A stretch of 64,000 nt of DNA from contig NZ_CP062788.1 of the NCBI RefSeq assembly GCF_025136295.1, positions 2,336,501-2,400,500 on the forward strand, in the 5' to 3' direction. The first letter of the stretch is position 1. Each line of letters opens with the position of its first letter. The position numbers were made by a program, and so were the translations under genes. Below, one piece after another: positions 1 to 8,893 of the stretch. The notes under the pieces were generated by a model, which saw only the letters and a list, made by a program, of their open reading frames with translations, searched no databases and had not been told where the DNA came from. The stretch is from Aestuariispira ectoiniformans. GTDB lineage: Bacteria; Pseudomonadota; Alphaproteobacteria; UBA8366; Aestuariispiraceae.

Positions 1-1747
1 GAATGCAACCGCCCTTGAGATTGTCCCGCAACGCCTGGAGACGGGGTTCCTGATGCGGGCGGCGGAGGCCGGAGACCGCGTGGCGGTGATTGATGATGCG
101 GGTCAGGCCAGCTATGCGGAAGTTGCCTCCGCCGCCGGTGCGGTGGCACAGGCTCTCGGTCCGTCGGAAGGACGGATCGTGGGTATCCAGATGGATAAGG
201 ACCGGTCCCAGATCGCTGCGGTGATCGGTGTTCTTGCCGCAGGCGGGGCCTATCTTCCGCTGGCGCCGGACCTGCCCGCGGCCCGGCTTGAGGGGATTGT
301 CGCGCAGGCCGGGATCGACACGGTCCTCACCCAGTCCTGGTTGCAGGACGGGCTGATGCTGCCCGATGATGTGCGCCGGGTTCCGGTGGACAGTCTCGCC
401 CCCGGTCAGGCCCCGCGGCCCGGTGACGTGCCGGGTGGGCCGGATGCCCTGGCCTATGTGATCATGACGTCGGGGTCGACGGGAACGCCCAAGGGCGTGG
501 CAATGACCCATGGTGCAACCTGGAATACGATTGCGGATGTGAACCGGCGCTTCGGTGTCGGCCCGCAGGACCGGGTCCTGTCCGTCTCCGCGTTGACCTT
601 CGATCTTTCTGTCTGGGACATCTTCGGTCTTCTGTCGGCAGGTGGGGCCGTGGTGCTGCCTTCCATGTCGGAACGGCCGGACCCGGAGGCCTGGCTGACA
701 CGGATGGCGCGTGACGGGGTGACGGTCTGGAACTCGGTCCCGGCGCTGATGGAGATACTGCTGTCGGAGGCGGAGGGCTCCTCCTGCAAGGGGCTGGAAG
801 GATTGCGTGTGGCCCTTGCCAGTGGAGACGTTGTGCCGGGTGATCTGGGCGCACGGCTTCGGTCGCATGCGCCGGAGGCATCGCTCTGGGCGCTTGGTGG
901 TGCGACGGAAGCGGCGATCTGGTCAAATTTCAAGGCGGCGACATCGCCGGTTGTCGGGGCTGTTGCCTATGGGCGTCCCTTGTCGAACCAGCGTTTTTAC
1001 GTGCTGGACGAGGCGATGCGTGCCCGCCCGGACCATGTGCCGGGCGAGATGTGGATTGCGGGACGCGGTCTTGCCCAGGGGTATCTGGGGGATGAGGAAC
1101 GGACGTCGGAACGGTTTGTGGTGCACCCGCACACGGGAGAGCGGCTGTACCGGACCGGCGACATGGGCCGTTATGTCACCGGAGGGGACCTTGAGTTTCT
1201 GGGACGCCGGGACTTCCAGGTGAAAGTGCAGGGTCACCGGATCGAACTGGGAGAGATCGAAGCGGCGCTGTCGTCGCATGAGGGTGTCGGACGTGCGGTT
1301 GCGGCTGCGCCGGGCGTATCGGGGCAGCGTCGTCTGGTGGCCTATGTGGTTGCCGCATCGGGAGAGCGTTTGGCGGAGGCGTCGCTGCTTGCGCATCTGC
1401 GGGACCGTTTGCCGGGCTATATGGTTCCAGGGCGTGTAGTTGTCCTGGACCGGCTTCCGTTGACGGCGAACGGCAAGGTCGACCGGAAGGCGCTTCCGCT
1501 ACCGTCGGTGGGCGGCGAGGGGCCGGCTCCGGCAGAAGTGACGGGACTTGCCGCACAGGTGGCGGCAGTCTGGTCAGAGGTTCTGGGGCGTCCCCTGGGA
1601 GGAGACGAGAACTGGTTTACGGCGGGCGGAGATTCCGTGTCTGCGGCCCGTGTTGCCGCGCGCCTGAGGGAAGGTGGCCTGAAGGTCACCATCCGCACCC
1701 TCTTTGCCCATCCGTCCCCGGTACAACTCGCCGCGGCTATGCAGGAA
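1..1747 (+). repeat. Repeat R1, copy a (A1-T1)
   Basis: Identical to 6331-8077 except one G/A difference (1448 versus 7778, Asp to Asn) as far as I could check. It ends inside the T-to-next-domain linker. It reaches the left edge, so the true repeat is longer. Confidence 0.95.
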
Positions 1748-4700
1748 AACGGGGGTGTGCCCTCGAAACAATCCCCTGCCGAAACGCAACGCCGTCCGGC
1801 GAATGGGGCACCCCGCCAGATCAAGCTTGCACCACGTGGAGGAGTCTTCCCGCTGACACTTGCTCAGGAAGCGATGGTGCGCGCTGCCGAAATTTCGGCG
1901 GACCCTCATGCCTATATCTTATCGATTTCAGTGCGGCTGAAGGGTGCTTTGCATATCGGGGCGATGGAGCAGGCCCTGACGGCGCTGGTTTTACGCCACG
2001 AAGCCCTGCGGACCCGTTTCGTCAGGTTGGAAGGAGACTACCGGCAGGAAGTGCTGTCAGATTTCATTCCAGATATATGTATTGACGATCTAAGAGGCCT
2101 TGCACCGGATGATCTCAATCAGGCCCTTGCGGCAGCAACCGACGAAGAGCAGGCGCATGTCTTTGATCTTCAAAATGCGCCACCGATACGGTTCCGGATA
2201 ATACAGGCCGATGGTGATGAAAACAGGCTCTGTGTGACAGTGCATCATCTTCTCGTCGACGCATGGTCTTTTGACGTCATGCTGTCCGACATCGACGCGC
2301 TTTACAGGGCTGCCTTGGTGGCAGGCGAAAGCGACCTGCCGGATCTGCCGGTGCATTACGCCGATTTTGCGGTCCACCAGCGTAATTCTTTCGGACCTGA
2401 GGCCGAACGCGCGGTCCTCGATTATTGGCGAGGGACGCTGCAGGATTGTCCTGCAGGACTCGCATTGCCTTTTGATCGCCCGCCCCATGCCGAGAAGGAA
2501 CGTCCGGCGGGATGGGTTGACTGTCAGGTGCCGCAAGGGGCGCTAACAGGTCTGGAGCAGCTCTCGAATGAGACCGGGGCCAGTTTGTTTATGGCGCTTA
2601 TGACGATATGGGGGGCTGTTCTCGCGCGTTACGGCGGGACGTGTGATGTCGTTGTCGGTACGCCGGTCCACGGCCGTGACATGGGCGAAGTTGAAGCCCT
2701 CGTCGGTTGCTTTGTAAATACAGTTCCCGTGCGTTGTGATCTGGCCGGAAACCTGCCTTTCCCCGGGTTTTTGGCTCGTATGAAAACGCAAATCCTGGAT
2801 GCTTTCGAAAATGCGTCTGTTCCGTTTGGGCAAATAGTTGCTGACTGCCAGCTTTCCCGAGAACGCCACCGTGCGCCGGGCTTCCAGGTTTCTTTTATCA
2901 TGCATAATGCGCCGGAGGCGGATCGGCAGATTGGTGATCTGTCCGTAATTTCCGATGCTTTTGATGCGGGTGTTGCACGCAACGAGTTGAGCCTTGTCGT
3001 GACACGGACGGCCTCTGGGTGGTCATTCCGGATCAAATTTGACGAGACATTGTTCGACCCCGATACCGTGGGTGAGATTTCTAACAGCCTTGTAAAAATG
3101 ATGGAGGCTGTGGTGGCGGCACCGGATACGCCGCTGGTCCGGATCGATATTTCCGCAGTTGATATGTCGAAGTCTGATGGGGGAACAGGGGATGTGGGCC
3201 TGCCTGTACCCTTGCGGGTACGGCAAGCAGCTATGCTTAATCCATCGGCTGTTGCTGTTTGTGCAGATGGTGAAAGCCTTACCTATGACGATCTTGAAAA
3301 ACGCTCTGACGCGCTTGCAGCGGAACTTCGTGCCGCCGGCTGCGGTCGTGAAAGCGTCGTTGCCGTCTGTGTCGGGAAACGCTTGCTGTTGCCTGTTGTG
3401 TTCTATGCGGTCTGGAAAGCAGGTGGTGCGTGGTTGCCGCTAGATGAAAATCTGCCGGACGATCGCCTTAAGGCGATGTTGGTGGATGCCGGTGCCATTG
3501 CGCTGGTAACTGACTTGAAAACCGGCCTTGCACCGGACGGCGTGCCGGTTCTGGCGCCTGATGCCGGAACCTGCAAGGCCATTTTGCAGCCAATGCCGTC
3601 TGTTGTCCCTGCCAGCCTGGCCTATGTCATATATACCTCTGGCTCGACCGGGACTCCGAAGGGCGTTGAGGTGGAACATCGCCAATTTGGCAACTACCTT
3701 TCCGCGCTTGGTGATCGTTTCCCGATGCTGTCCGTTCGGCGTATTGCAATGGCACAGTCCCCTGCCGTTGATTTCGGGCTCACGACTTTCTGGAGCGCAC
3801 TATCCGTCGGGGCGGAACTGCATATCATCAATCGGGCGATGTCACTCGATCCCTGTGCCTTCGGTAATTACATGGTCGCCCATGATATTGAATGGCTGAA
3901 GATGTCGCCGACACATCTTAATGCCCTAGTTGCCGCCGCGCCGGAGCCTAAAGACATATTGCCGTCGAAGGTACTTATGCTGGGAGGCGAGGGAAGCCGC
4001 TCGTCCGATGTTGAATTCTATCGGACCTTGAAGCCGGAAGTGACGATCCTGAACCACTATGGTCCTACCGAGGCCACCGTGGGCGCTTTGGCAATGGACC
4101 TTGCCGACATTCCGGCTGAATTCGGTCGTGTCCCTATCGGTTGGGCACTGCCGAACGCACGGGTTGAAGTCATGGATGCCGCCTTTGTAAGGGCACCGTC
4201 CGGGGCGATAGGGGAAATCTGTCTGGGCGGCGGCGCACCGGCGAGGGGCTATCGCAATCGTCCGGCACTGACTGCCGAGCGATTTGTACCCGATCCTTGC
4301 GCATCCGGGGGCAGGCTATACAGGACTGGGGACCTTGGACGGGTAAAGCGCGACGGGCCGCTGCACTGTCTGGGCAGGACCGATAATCAGATTAAAATTC
4401 GCGGATTCCGCGTCGAACCTGCCGAAATCGAGATGCACCTGACCGCTGTCGATGGTGTCATGCAAGCGCATGTCGAAGCCTATGACGATGGAAGCGACAT
4501 TTGGATTGCAGCCTTCGTTTGCTTGAGGCAGTCGGACATTTTCGATGAAGAAGAGCTGCTGAACGGGCTCGCACAAAGTCTTCCTGAATACATGGTGCCA
4601 ACGCGGATTGTGGCGCTGGATGATTTTCCGTTGACCGCCAATGGCAAGATTGACCGCAAAGCCCTTCCGAGACCGGGACGTGGCATGCATAGGCAATCCT

Positions 4701-7700
4701 ATGTGGCACCTCGGGACGATATCGAAAGGGACGTTGCGGCCTTGTTCAAAGAGGTTCTTGGTGCGTCTAGGGTTGGCGCAACGGACGATTTCTTTGCCTT
4801 GGGCGGGCATTCCATTGCGGCCGTGCATTTACTGGCGCGTTTGAGAGACCAGACAGGCGTGGCCCTGACAATGGTCGATCTTTTCCATAACCCCACTGTT
4901 GCTGGTGTCGCCGAGGCGATGCGAAATCATCGCGGGCCTAGGGGGAATGCCGTAATCCAAATCAGCCACGATTCCGACAGTCGCCATGAACCTTTCCAGA
5001 TGACGGAAATCCAGCAAGCCTATTGGCTCGGCCGTACGGATGAATTCGACCTTGGCAACACGGCGGCCCATTCCTATTGGGAGTATCGTGCCGATGGCCT
5101 TGACCTGGAACGGTTCCAGGCTGCGTTGCGCCATGTTATCGCACGGCATGACATGCTGCGGGCCATCGTGTTACCCGGCGGCGAGTTGCAGGTCCTGGAG
5201 GATGTCCCGGCGTTTGATATCACCAAGACCGACATGCGTGGCAAAGGCGATGAAGCATTTGAGGCTGCGCGGGTCAAAGTCCGCCGGGAAATGGAGGCGC
5301 AGGTTTTCGATGTCTCGGTCTGGCCCTTGCTTGATGTACAGGCTGTCTTGGGTGATGACGGCAGGCTGAGCATTCACATCGGGGTCGATATAATCATTGG
5401 CGACGCCTGGAGTTTCATCATTCTGGGCGATGAATTGGCGCGATACTACGCGGATACGCATCTCGCACTTCCACCAATGCCGATTACGTTCCGCGACTAT
5501 GTGACGGCGTTTGAGCAACTCCGCCAGGAAGAGGCCCATGCCAAGGCGCGCGGCTACTGGGAAGATCGACTGGACACTTTGCCCGGGCCGCCGGTGCTTC
5601 CTTTTGCCAGAGACCCGTCGAGCATCGACCAGCCGACATTTGAACGAACACGGTTGCGTGTGGAGCCGGAAATCTGGGGGCAGATCAAGACCCAGGCGGC
5701 GGCTCATGGGGTTACGCCGTCGGCAATGGTTCTTACAGCCTATGCCGAGGCGCTGACGGTTCATGCGGAAGACCCCGGCTTTGTCCTGAACTTGACGCTT
5801 TTCAACAGGCTGCCTTTGCATGAGGCGGTGAATGCGCTGGTCGGAGATTTTACGTCGGTAACACTGCTTGAGGTGGACGCCGGTGGTGCGCCTATTTTCA
5901 GAGACCTTGTGCGTCGCGTTCAGGAACGGTTGTGGTCTGACCTTGATAACCGCACGTTCAGCGGCATCGACGTCATGCGGGCGAAAACCGGGCGTCAGGG
6001 CGGTCAGCGTTATCACGCGCCTATGGTTTTCACGAGTGTTTTCGGAGCCGAGGACCTGGTTTCCGAGGTAGAGCGGCAATATCTGCCAATGACGCTTGAA
6101 TACCGGGAGGGGCAGACGCCACAGGCCTGGATCGATCATATGGTGGTCGAAGAGGGCGGGGCCCTCCTGTCGGTATGGAACGTCGTTGAGGGGATATTCT
6201 ACGATGGTTTTGTCTCGGGACTTCAGGAGGTGTTTGAGCGTCGGCTACGTGGACTTGCGGCGTCTGCCGGTTGGGATGAGGCGCTGGCGCAGAGCCTCCC
6301 GCGCGAGCAGGAAGCCTGCCGGGCGGAGGTGAATGCAACCGCCCTTGAGATTGTCCCGCAACGCCTGGAGACGGGGTTCCTGATGCGGGCGGCGGAGGCC
6401 GGAGACCGCGTGGCGGTGATTGATGATGCGGGTCAGGCCAGCTATGCGGAAGTTGCCTCCGCCGCCGGTGCGGTGGCACAGGCTCTCGGTCCGTCGGAAG
6501 GACGGATCGTGGGTATCCAGATGGATAAGGACCGGTCCCAGATCGCTGCGGTGATCGGTGTTCTTGCCGCAGGCGGGGCCTATCTTCCGCTGGCGCCGGA
6601 CCTGCCCGCGGCCCGGCTTGAGGGGATTGTCGCGCAGGCCGGGATCGACACGGTCCTCACCCAGTCCTGGTTGCAGGACGGGCTGATGCTGCCCGATGAT
6701 GTGCGCCGGGTTCCGGTGGACAGTCTCGCCCCCGGTCAGGCCCCGCGGCCCGGTGACGTGCCGGGTGGGCCGGATGCCCTGGCCTATGTGATCATGACGT
6801 CGGGGTCGACGGGAACGCCCAAGGGCGTGGCAATGACCCATGGTGCAACCTGGAATACGATTGCGGATGTGAACCGGCGCTTCGGTGTCGGCCCGCAGGA
6901 CCGGGTCCTGTCCGTCTCCGCGTTGACCTTCGATCTTTCTGTCTGGGACATCTTCGGTCTTCTGTCGGCAGGTGGGGCCGTGGTGCTGCCTTCCATGTCG
7001 GAACGGCCGGACCCGGAGGCCTGGCTGACACGGATGGCGCGTGACGGGGTGACGGTCTGGAACTCGGTCCCGGCGCTGATGGAGATACTGCTGTCGGAGG
7101 CGGAGGGCTCCTCCTGCAAGGGGCTGGAAGGATTGCGTGTGGCCCTTGCCAGTGGAGACGTTGTGCCGGGTGATCTGGGCGCACGGCTTCGGTCGCATGC
7201 GCCGGAGGCATCGCTCTGGGCGCTTGGTGGTGCGACGGAAGCGGCGATCTGGTCAAATTTCAAGGCGGCGACATCGCCGGTTGTCGGGGCTGTTGCCTAT
7301 GGGCGTCCCTTGTCGAACCAGCGTTTTTACGTGCTGGACGAGGCGATGCGTGCCCGCCCGGACCATGTGCCGGGCGAGATGTGGATTGCGGGACGCGGTC
7401 TTGCCCAGGGGTATCTGGGGGATGAGGAACGGACGTCGGAACGGTTTGTGGTGCACCCGCACACGGGAGAGCGGCTGTACCGGACCGGCGACATGGGCCG
7501 TTATGTCACCGGAGGGGACCTTGAGTTTCTGGGACGCCGGGACTTCCAGGTGAAAGTGCAGGGTCACCGGATCGAACTGGGAGAGATCGAAGCGGCGCTG
7601 TCGTCGCATGAGGGTGTCGGACGTGCGGTTGCGGCTGCGCCGGGCGTATCGGGGCAGCGTCGTCTGGTGGCCTATGTGGTTGCCGCATCGGGAGAGCGTT

Positions 7701-8893
7701 TGGCGGAGGCGTCGCTGCTTGCGCATCTGCGGGACCGTTTGCCGGGCTATATGGTTCCAGGGCGTGTAGTTGTCCTGAACCGGCTTCCGTTGACGGCGAA
7801 CGGCAAGGTCGACCGGAAGGCGCTTCCGCTACCGTCGGTGGGCGGCGAGGGGCCGGCTCCGGCAGAAGTGACGGGACTTGCCGCACAGGTGGCGGCAGTC
7901 TGGTCAGAGGTTCTGGGGCGTCCCCTGGGAGGAGACGAGAACTGGTTTACGGCGGGCGGAGATTCCGTGTCTGCGGCCCGTGTTGCCGCGCGCCTGAGGG
8001 AAGGTGGCCTGAAGGTCACCATCCGCACCCTCTTTGCCCATCCGTCCCCGGTACAACTCGCCGCGGCTATGCAGGAACATGATGTGGTGACAACAACCAC
8101 GCCGTCAATGCCTGAAACGGCCCCACCTGAATTCAGACGGTTGGCATCCATCACGCAACTGACGGATTCCGGCGCGATTGAGAAATTTACTGCCGAAAGG
8201 CACGGTATACGGCATTTGAAGAGCCGTTCGCTACCGATTGCAAGCGAACTGCTGGAAGAGCCTGGGCTTGCCTTTGCCCGCCGCAATCACAGGGTGTTTG
8301 CAGATGGCGATATCCGGGTTGAGGGGGTGCTTGGTCTGTTGTCGGGGCTGCGCTGCCACCAGGACGCGGACCGTCGGGTGAAACTGCGCTATGGGTCGGC
8401 AGGGGGGCTGTATCCGGTGCAGGCCTATATCTACATCCCGCAGGCCGTATCCACCAGGGGGGGTGTCGTCGGTATGCCGCCGGGAGTTTACTACTTCAAC
8501 CCGGTCGAGACATCGTTGGTGCCAGTGATCGATGAGGTCGATCTGCCTGTCACAGCATTTGGCTCTCTCAACCAAACTGTGGCTGAGGCTGCAAGTTTCT
8601 CGCTGTTCCTTGTCAGTGATTTGGCTGCCATTGCACCGGTCTACGGTATGGATTCTCTCCGCTTTTCGCTTATCGAGGCGGGCGCGATGACCCAGCTCAT
8701 TGAGGAGCGGGCCGTCGGCCTGGGGATCGGCTTGTGTCACGCGGGTACATTCGATTTCGAAACTCACCGACATGCGCTTGGTTTCGGGGAGACGCATGCG
8801 TTGATGCACACGCTGCTTGGCGGGTTGTGCCGAGAGGCGGTTTCCGCTCCGGCCCGCGCGGATGATGCCCCGTTTGTCGAGGAGACCTTGTGA
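2..8893 (+). CDS. NRPS 1 (5' partial): A-T-C-A-T-Cy-A-T-Ox, thiazole-forming
   Basis: Multimodular peptide synthetase, open through the left edge, so its N-terminus is missing; 2963 codons are visible. Domains: A1 (about 2-1500) and T1 (1545-1747, Ser of AGGDS at 1634); C2 (1848-3180, active site HHLLVD); A2 (3195-4680); T2 (4705-4930); Cy (4990-6320); A3 (6331-7830); T3 (7875-8077); Ox (8130-8890). By-eye pocket codes: A1 and A3 read DLWNLSLIWK, one residue from the classic Cys code DLYNLSLIWK, and carry the GGATE motif seen in Cys A domains paired with Cy. A2 reads DFTKMGHVGK, close to Asp (DLTKVGHVGK). Cy-A(Cys)-T-Ox is the standard thiazole-building module. A1 and A3 are DNA duplicates, so a Cy domain is also likely just upstream of A1. 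No Ox follows T1, so that ring may stay a thiazoline or be oxidised in trans. The next gene overlaps the stop codon. Function is secure; substrates are inferred. Confidence 0.95.
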   Translation, partial: NATALEIVPQRLETGFLMRAAEAGDRVAVIDDAGQASYAEVASAAGAVAQALGPSEGRIVGIQMDKDRSQIAAVIGVLAAGGAYLPLAPDLPAARLEGIVAQAGIDTVLTQSWLQDGLMLPDDVRRVPVDSLAPGQAPRPGDVPGGPDALAYVIMTSGSTGTPKGVAMTHGATWNTIADVNRRFGVGPQDRVLSVSALTFDLSVWDIFGLLSAGGAVVLPSMSERPDPEAWLTRMARDGVTVWNSVPALMEILLSEAEGSSCKGLEGLRVALASGDVVPGDLGARLRSHAPEASLWALGGATEAAIWSNFKAATSPVVGAVAYGRPLSNQRFYVLDEAMRARPDHVPGEMWIAGRGLAQGYLGDEERTSERFVVHPHTGERLYRTGDMGRYVTGGDLEFLGRRDFQVKVQGHRIELGEIEAALSSHEGVGRAVAAAPGVSGQRRLVAYVVAASGERLAEASLLAHLRDRLPGYMVPGRVVVLDRLPLTANGKVDRKALPLPSVGGEGPAPAEVTGLAAQVAAVWSEVLGRPLGGDENWFTAGGDSVSAARVAARLREGGLKVTIRTLFAHPSPVQLAAAMQENGGVPSKQSPAETQRRPANGAPRQIKLAPRGGVFPLTLAQEAMVRAAEISADPHAYILSISVRLKGALHIGAMEQALTALVLRHEALRTRFVRLEGDYRQEVLSDFIPDICIDDLRGLAPDDLNQALAAATDEEQAHVFDLQNAPPIRFRIIQADGDENRLCVTVHHLLVDAWSFDVMLSDIDALYRAALVAGESDLPDLPVHYADFAVHQRNSFGPEAERAVLDYWRGTLQDCPAGLALPFDRPPHAEKERPAGWVDCQVPQGALTGLEQLSNETGASLFMALMTIWGAVLARYGGTCDVVVGTPVHGRDMGEVEALVGCFVNTVPVRCDLAGNLPFPGFLARMKTQILDAFENASVPFGQIVADCQLSRERHRAPGFQVSFIMHNAPEADRQIGDLSVISDAFDAGVARNELSLVVTRTASGWSFRIKFDETLFDPDTVGEISNSLVKMMEAVVAAPDTPLVRIDISAVDMSKSDGGTGDVGLPVPLRVRQAAMLNPSAVAVCADGESLTYDDLEKRSDALAAELRAAGCGRESVVAVCVGKRLLLPVVFYAVWKAGGAWLPLDENLPDDRLKAMLVDAGAIALVTDLKTGLAPDGVPVLAPDAGTCKAILQPMPSVVPASLAYVIYTSGSTGTPKGVEVEHRQFGNYLSALGDRFPMLSVRRIAMAQSPAVDFGLTTFWSALSVGAELHIINRAMSLDPCAFGNYMVAHDIEWLKMSPTHLNALVAAAPEPKDILPSKVLMLGGEGSRSSDVEFYRTLKPEVTILNHYGPTEATVGALAMDLADIPAEFGRVPIGWALPNARVEVMDAAFVRAPSGAIGEICLGGGAPARGYRNRPALTAERFVPDPCASGGRLYRTGDLGRVKRDGPLHCLGRTDNQIKIRGFRVEPAEIEMHLTAVDGVMQAHVEAYDDGSDIWIAAFVCLRQSDIFDEEELLNGLAQSLPEYMVPTRIVALDDFPLTANGKIDRKALPRPGRGMHRQSYVAPRDDIERDVAALFKEVLGASRVGATDDFFALGGHSIAAVHLLARLRDQTGVALTMVDLFHNPTVAGVAEAMRNHRGPRGNAVIQISHDSDSRHEPFQMTEIQQAYWLGRTDEFDLGNTAAHSYWEYRADGLDLERFQAALRHVIARHDMLRAIVLPGGELQVLEDVPAFDITKTDMRGKGDEAFEAARVKVRREMEAQVFDVSVWPLLDVQAVLGDDGRLSIHIGVDIIIGDAWSFIILGDELARYYADTHLALPPMPITFRDYVTAFEQLRQEEAHAKARGYWEDRLDTLPGPPVLPFARDPSSIDQPTFERTRLRVEPEIWGQIKTQAAAHGVTPSAMVLTAYAEALTVHAEDPGFVLNLTLFNRLPLHEAVNALVGDFTSVTLLEVDAGGAPIFRDLVRRVQERLWSDLDNRTFSGIDVMRAKTGRQGGQRYHAPMVFTSVFGAEDLVSEVERQYLPMTLEYREGQTPQAWIDHMVVEEGGALLSVWNVVEGIFYDGFVSGLQEVFERRLRGLAASAGWDEALAQSLPREQEACRAEVNATALEIVPQRLETGFLMRAAEAGDRVAVIDDAGQASYAEVASAAGAVAQALGPSEGRIVGIQMDKDRSQIAAVIGVLAAGGAYLPLAPDLPAARLEGIVAQAGIDTVLTQSWLQDGLMLPDDVRRVPVDSLAPGQAPRPGDVPGGPDALAYVIMTSGSTGTPKGVAMTHGATWNTIADVNRRFGVGPQDRVLSVSALTFDLSVWDIFGLLSAGGAVVLPSMSERPDPEAWLTRMARDGVTVWNSVPALMEILLSEAEGSSCKGLEGLRVALASGDVVPGDLGARLRSHAPEASLWALGGATEAAIWSNFKAATSPVVGAVAYGRPLSNQRFYVLDEAMRARPDHVPGEMWIAGRGLAQGYLGDEERTSERFVVHPHTGERLYRTGDMGRYVTGGDLEFLGRRDFQVKVQGHRIELGEIEAALSSHEGVGRAVAAAPGVSGQRRLVAYVVAASGERLAEASLLAHLRDRLPGYMVPGRVVVLNRLPLTANGKVDRKALPLPSVGGEGPAPAEVTGLAAQVAAVWSEVLGRPLGGDENWFTAGGDSVSAARVAARLREGGLKVTIRTLFAHPSPVQLAAAMQEHDVVTTTTPSMPETAPPEFRRLASITQLTDSGAIEKFTAERHGIRHLKSRSLPIASELLEEPGLAFARRNHRVFADGDIRVEGVLGLLSGLRCHQDADRRVKLRYGSAGGLYPVQAYIYIPQAVSTRGGVVGMPPGVYYFNPVETSLVPVIDEVDLPVTAFGSLNQTVAEAASFSLFLVSDLAAIAPVYGMDSLRFSLIEAGAMTQLIEERAVGLGIGLCHAGTFDFETHRHALGFGETHALMHTLLGGLCREAVSAPARADDAPFVEETL
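4990..6320 (+). other. Heterocyclization (Cy) domain of NRPS 1
   Basis: Instead of HHxxxDG, the active-site segment reads DIIIGDAWS, the DxxxxD signature of Cy domains, preceded by the Cy-type opening IQQAYWLGR. Later Cy landmarks are also present: LPGPPVLP, GDFTS and MVFTSVFG. Cy domains condense and then cyclodehydrate a Cys, Ser or Thr acceptor. Here the acceptor is the Cys-coded A3-T3, giving a thiazoline. Confidence 0.9.
6331..8077 (+). repeat. Repeat R1, copy b (A3-T3)
   Basis: Second copy of the Cys-coded A-T unit, 6330 bp downstream of copy a in the same gene. It is followed by the Ox domain instead of a C domain. Confidence 0.95.
8130..8890 (+). other. Ox domain (SagB/McbC-like FMN nitroreductase fold) at the end of NRPS 1
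   Basis: The last 250 residues follow T3 and match the flavin oxidoreductase type that oxidises thiazolines: ARRNHRVF near the N-terminus and RYGSAGGLYPVQAYIY in the middle. In the epothilone, bleomycin and myxothiazol pathways this domain converts a thiazoline on the carrier protein to a thiazole. It lies at the very C-terminus, just before the TubC-docked next protein. Confidence 0.88.
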
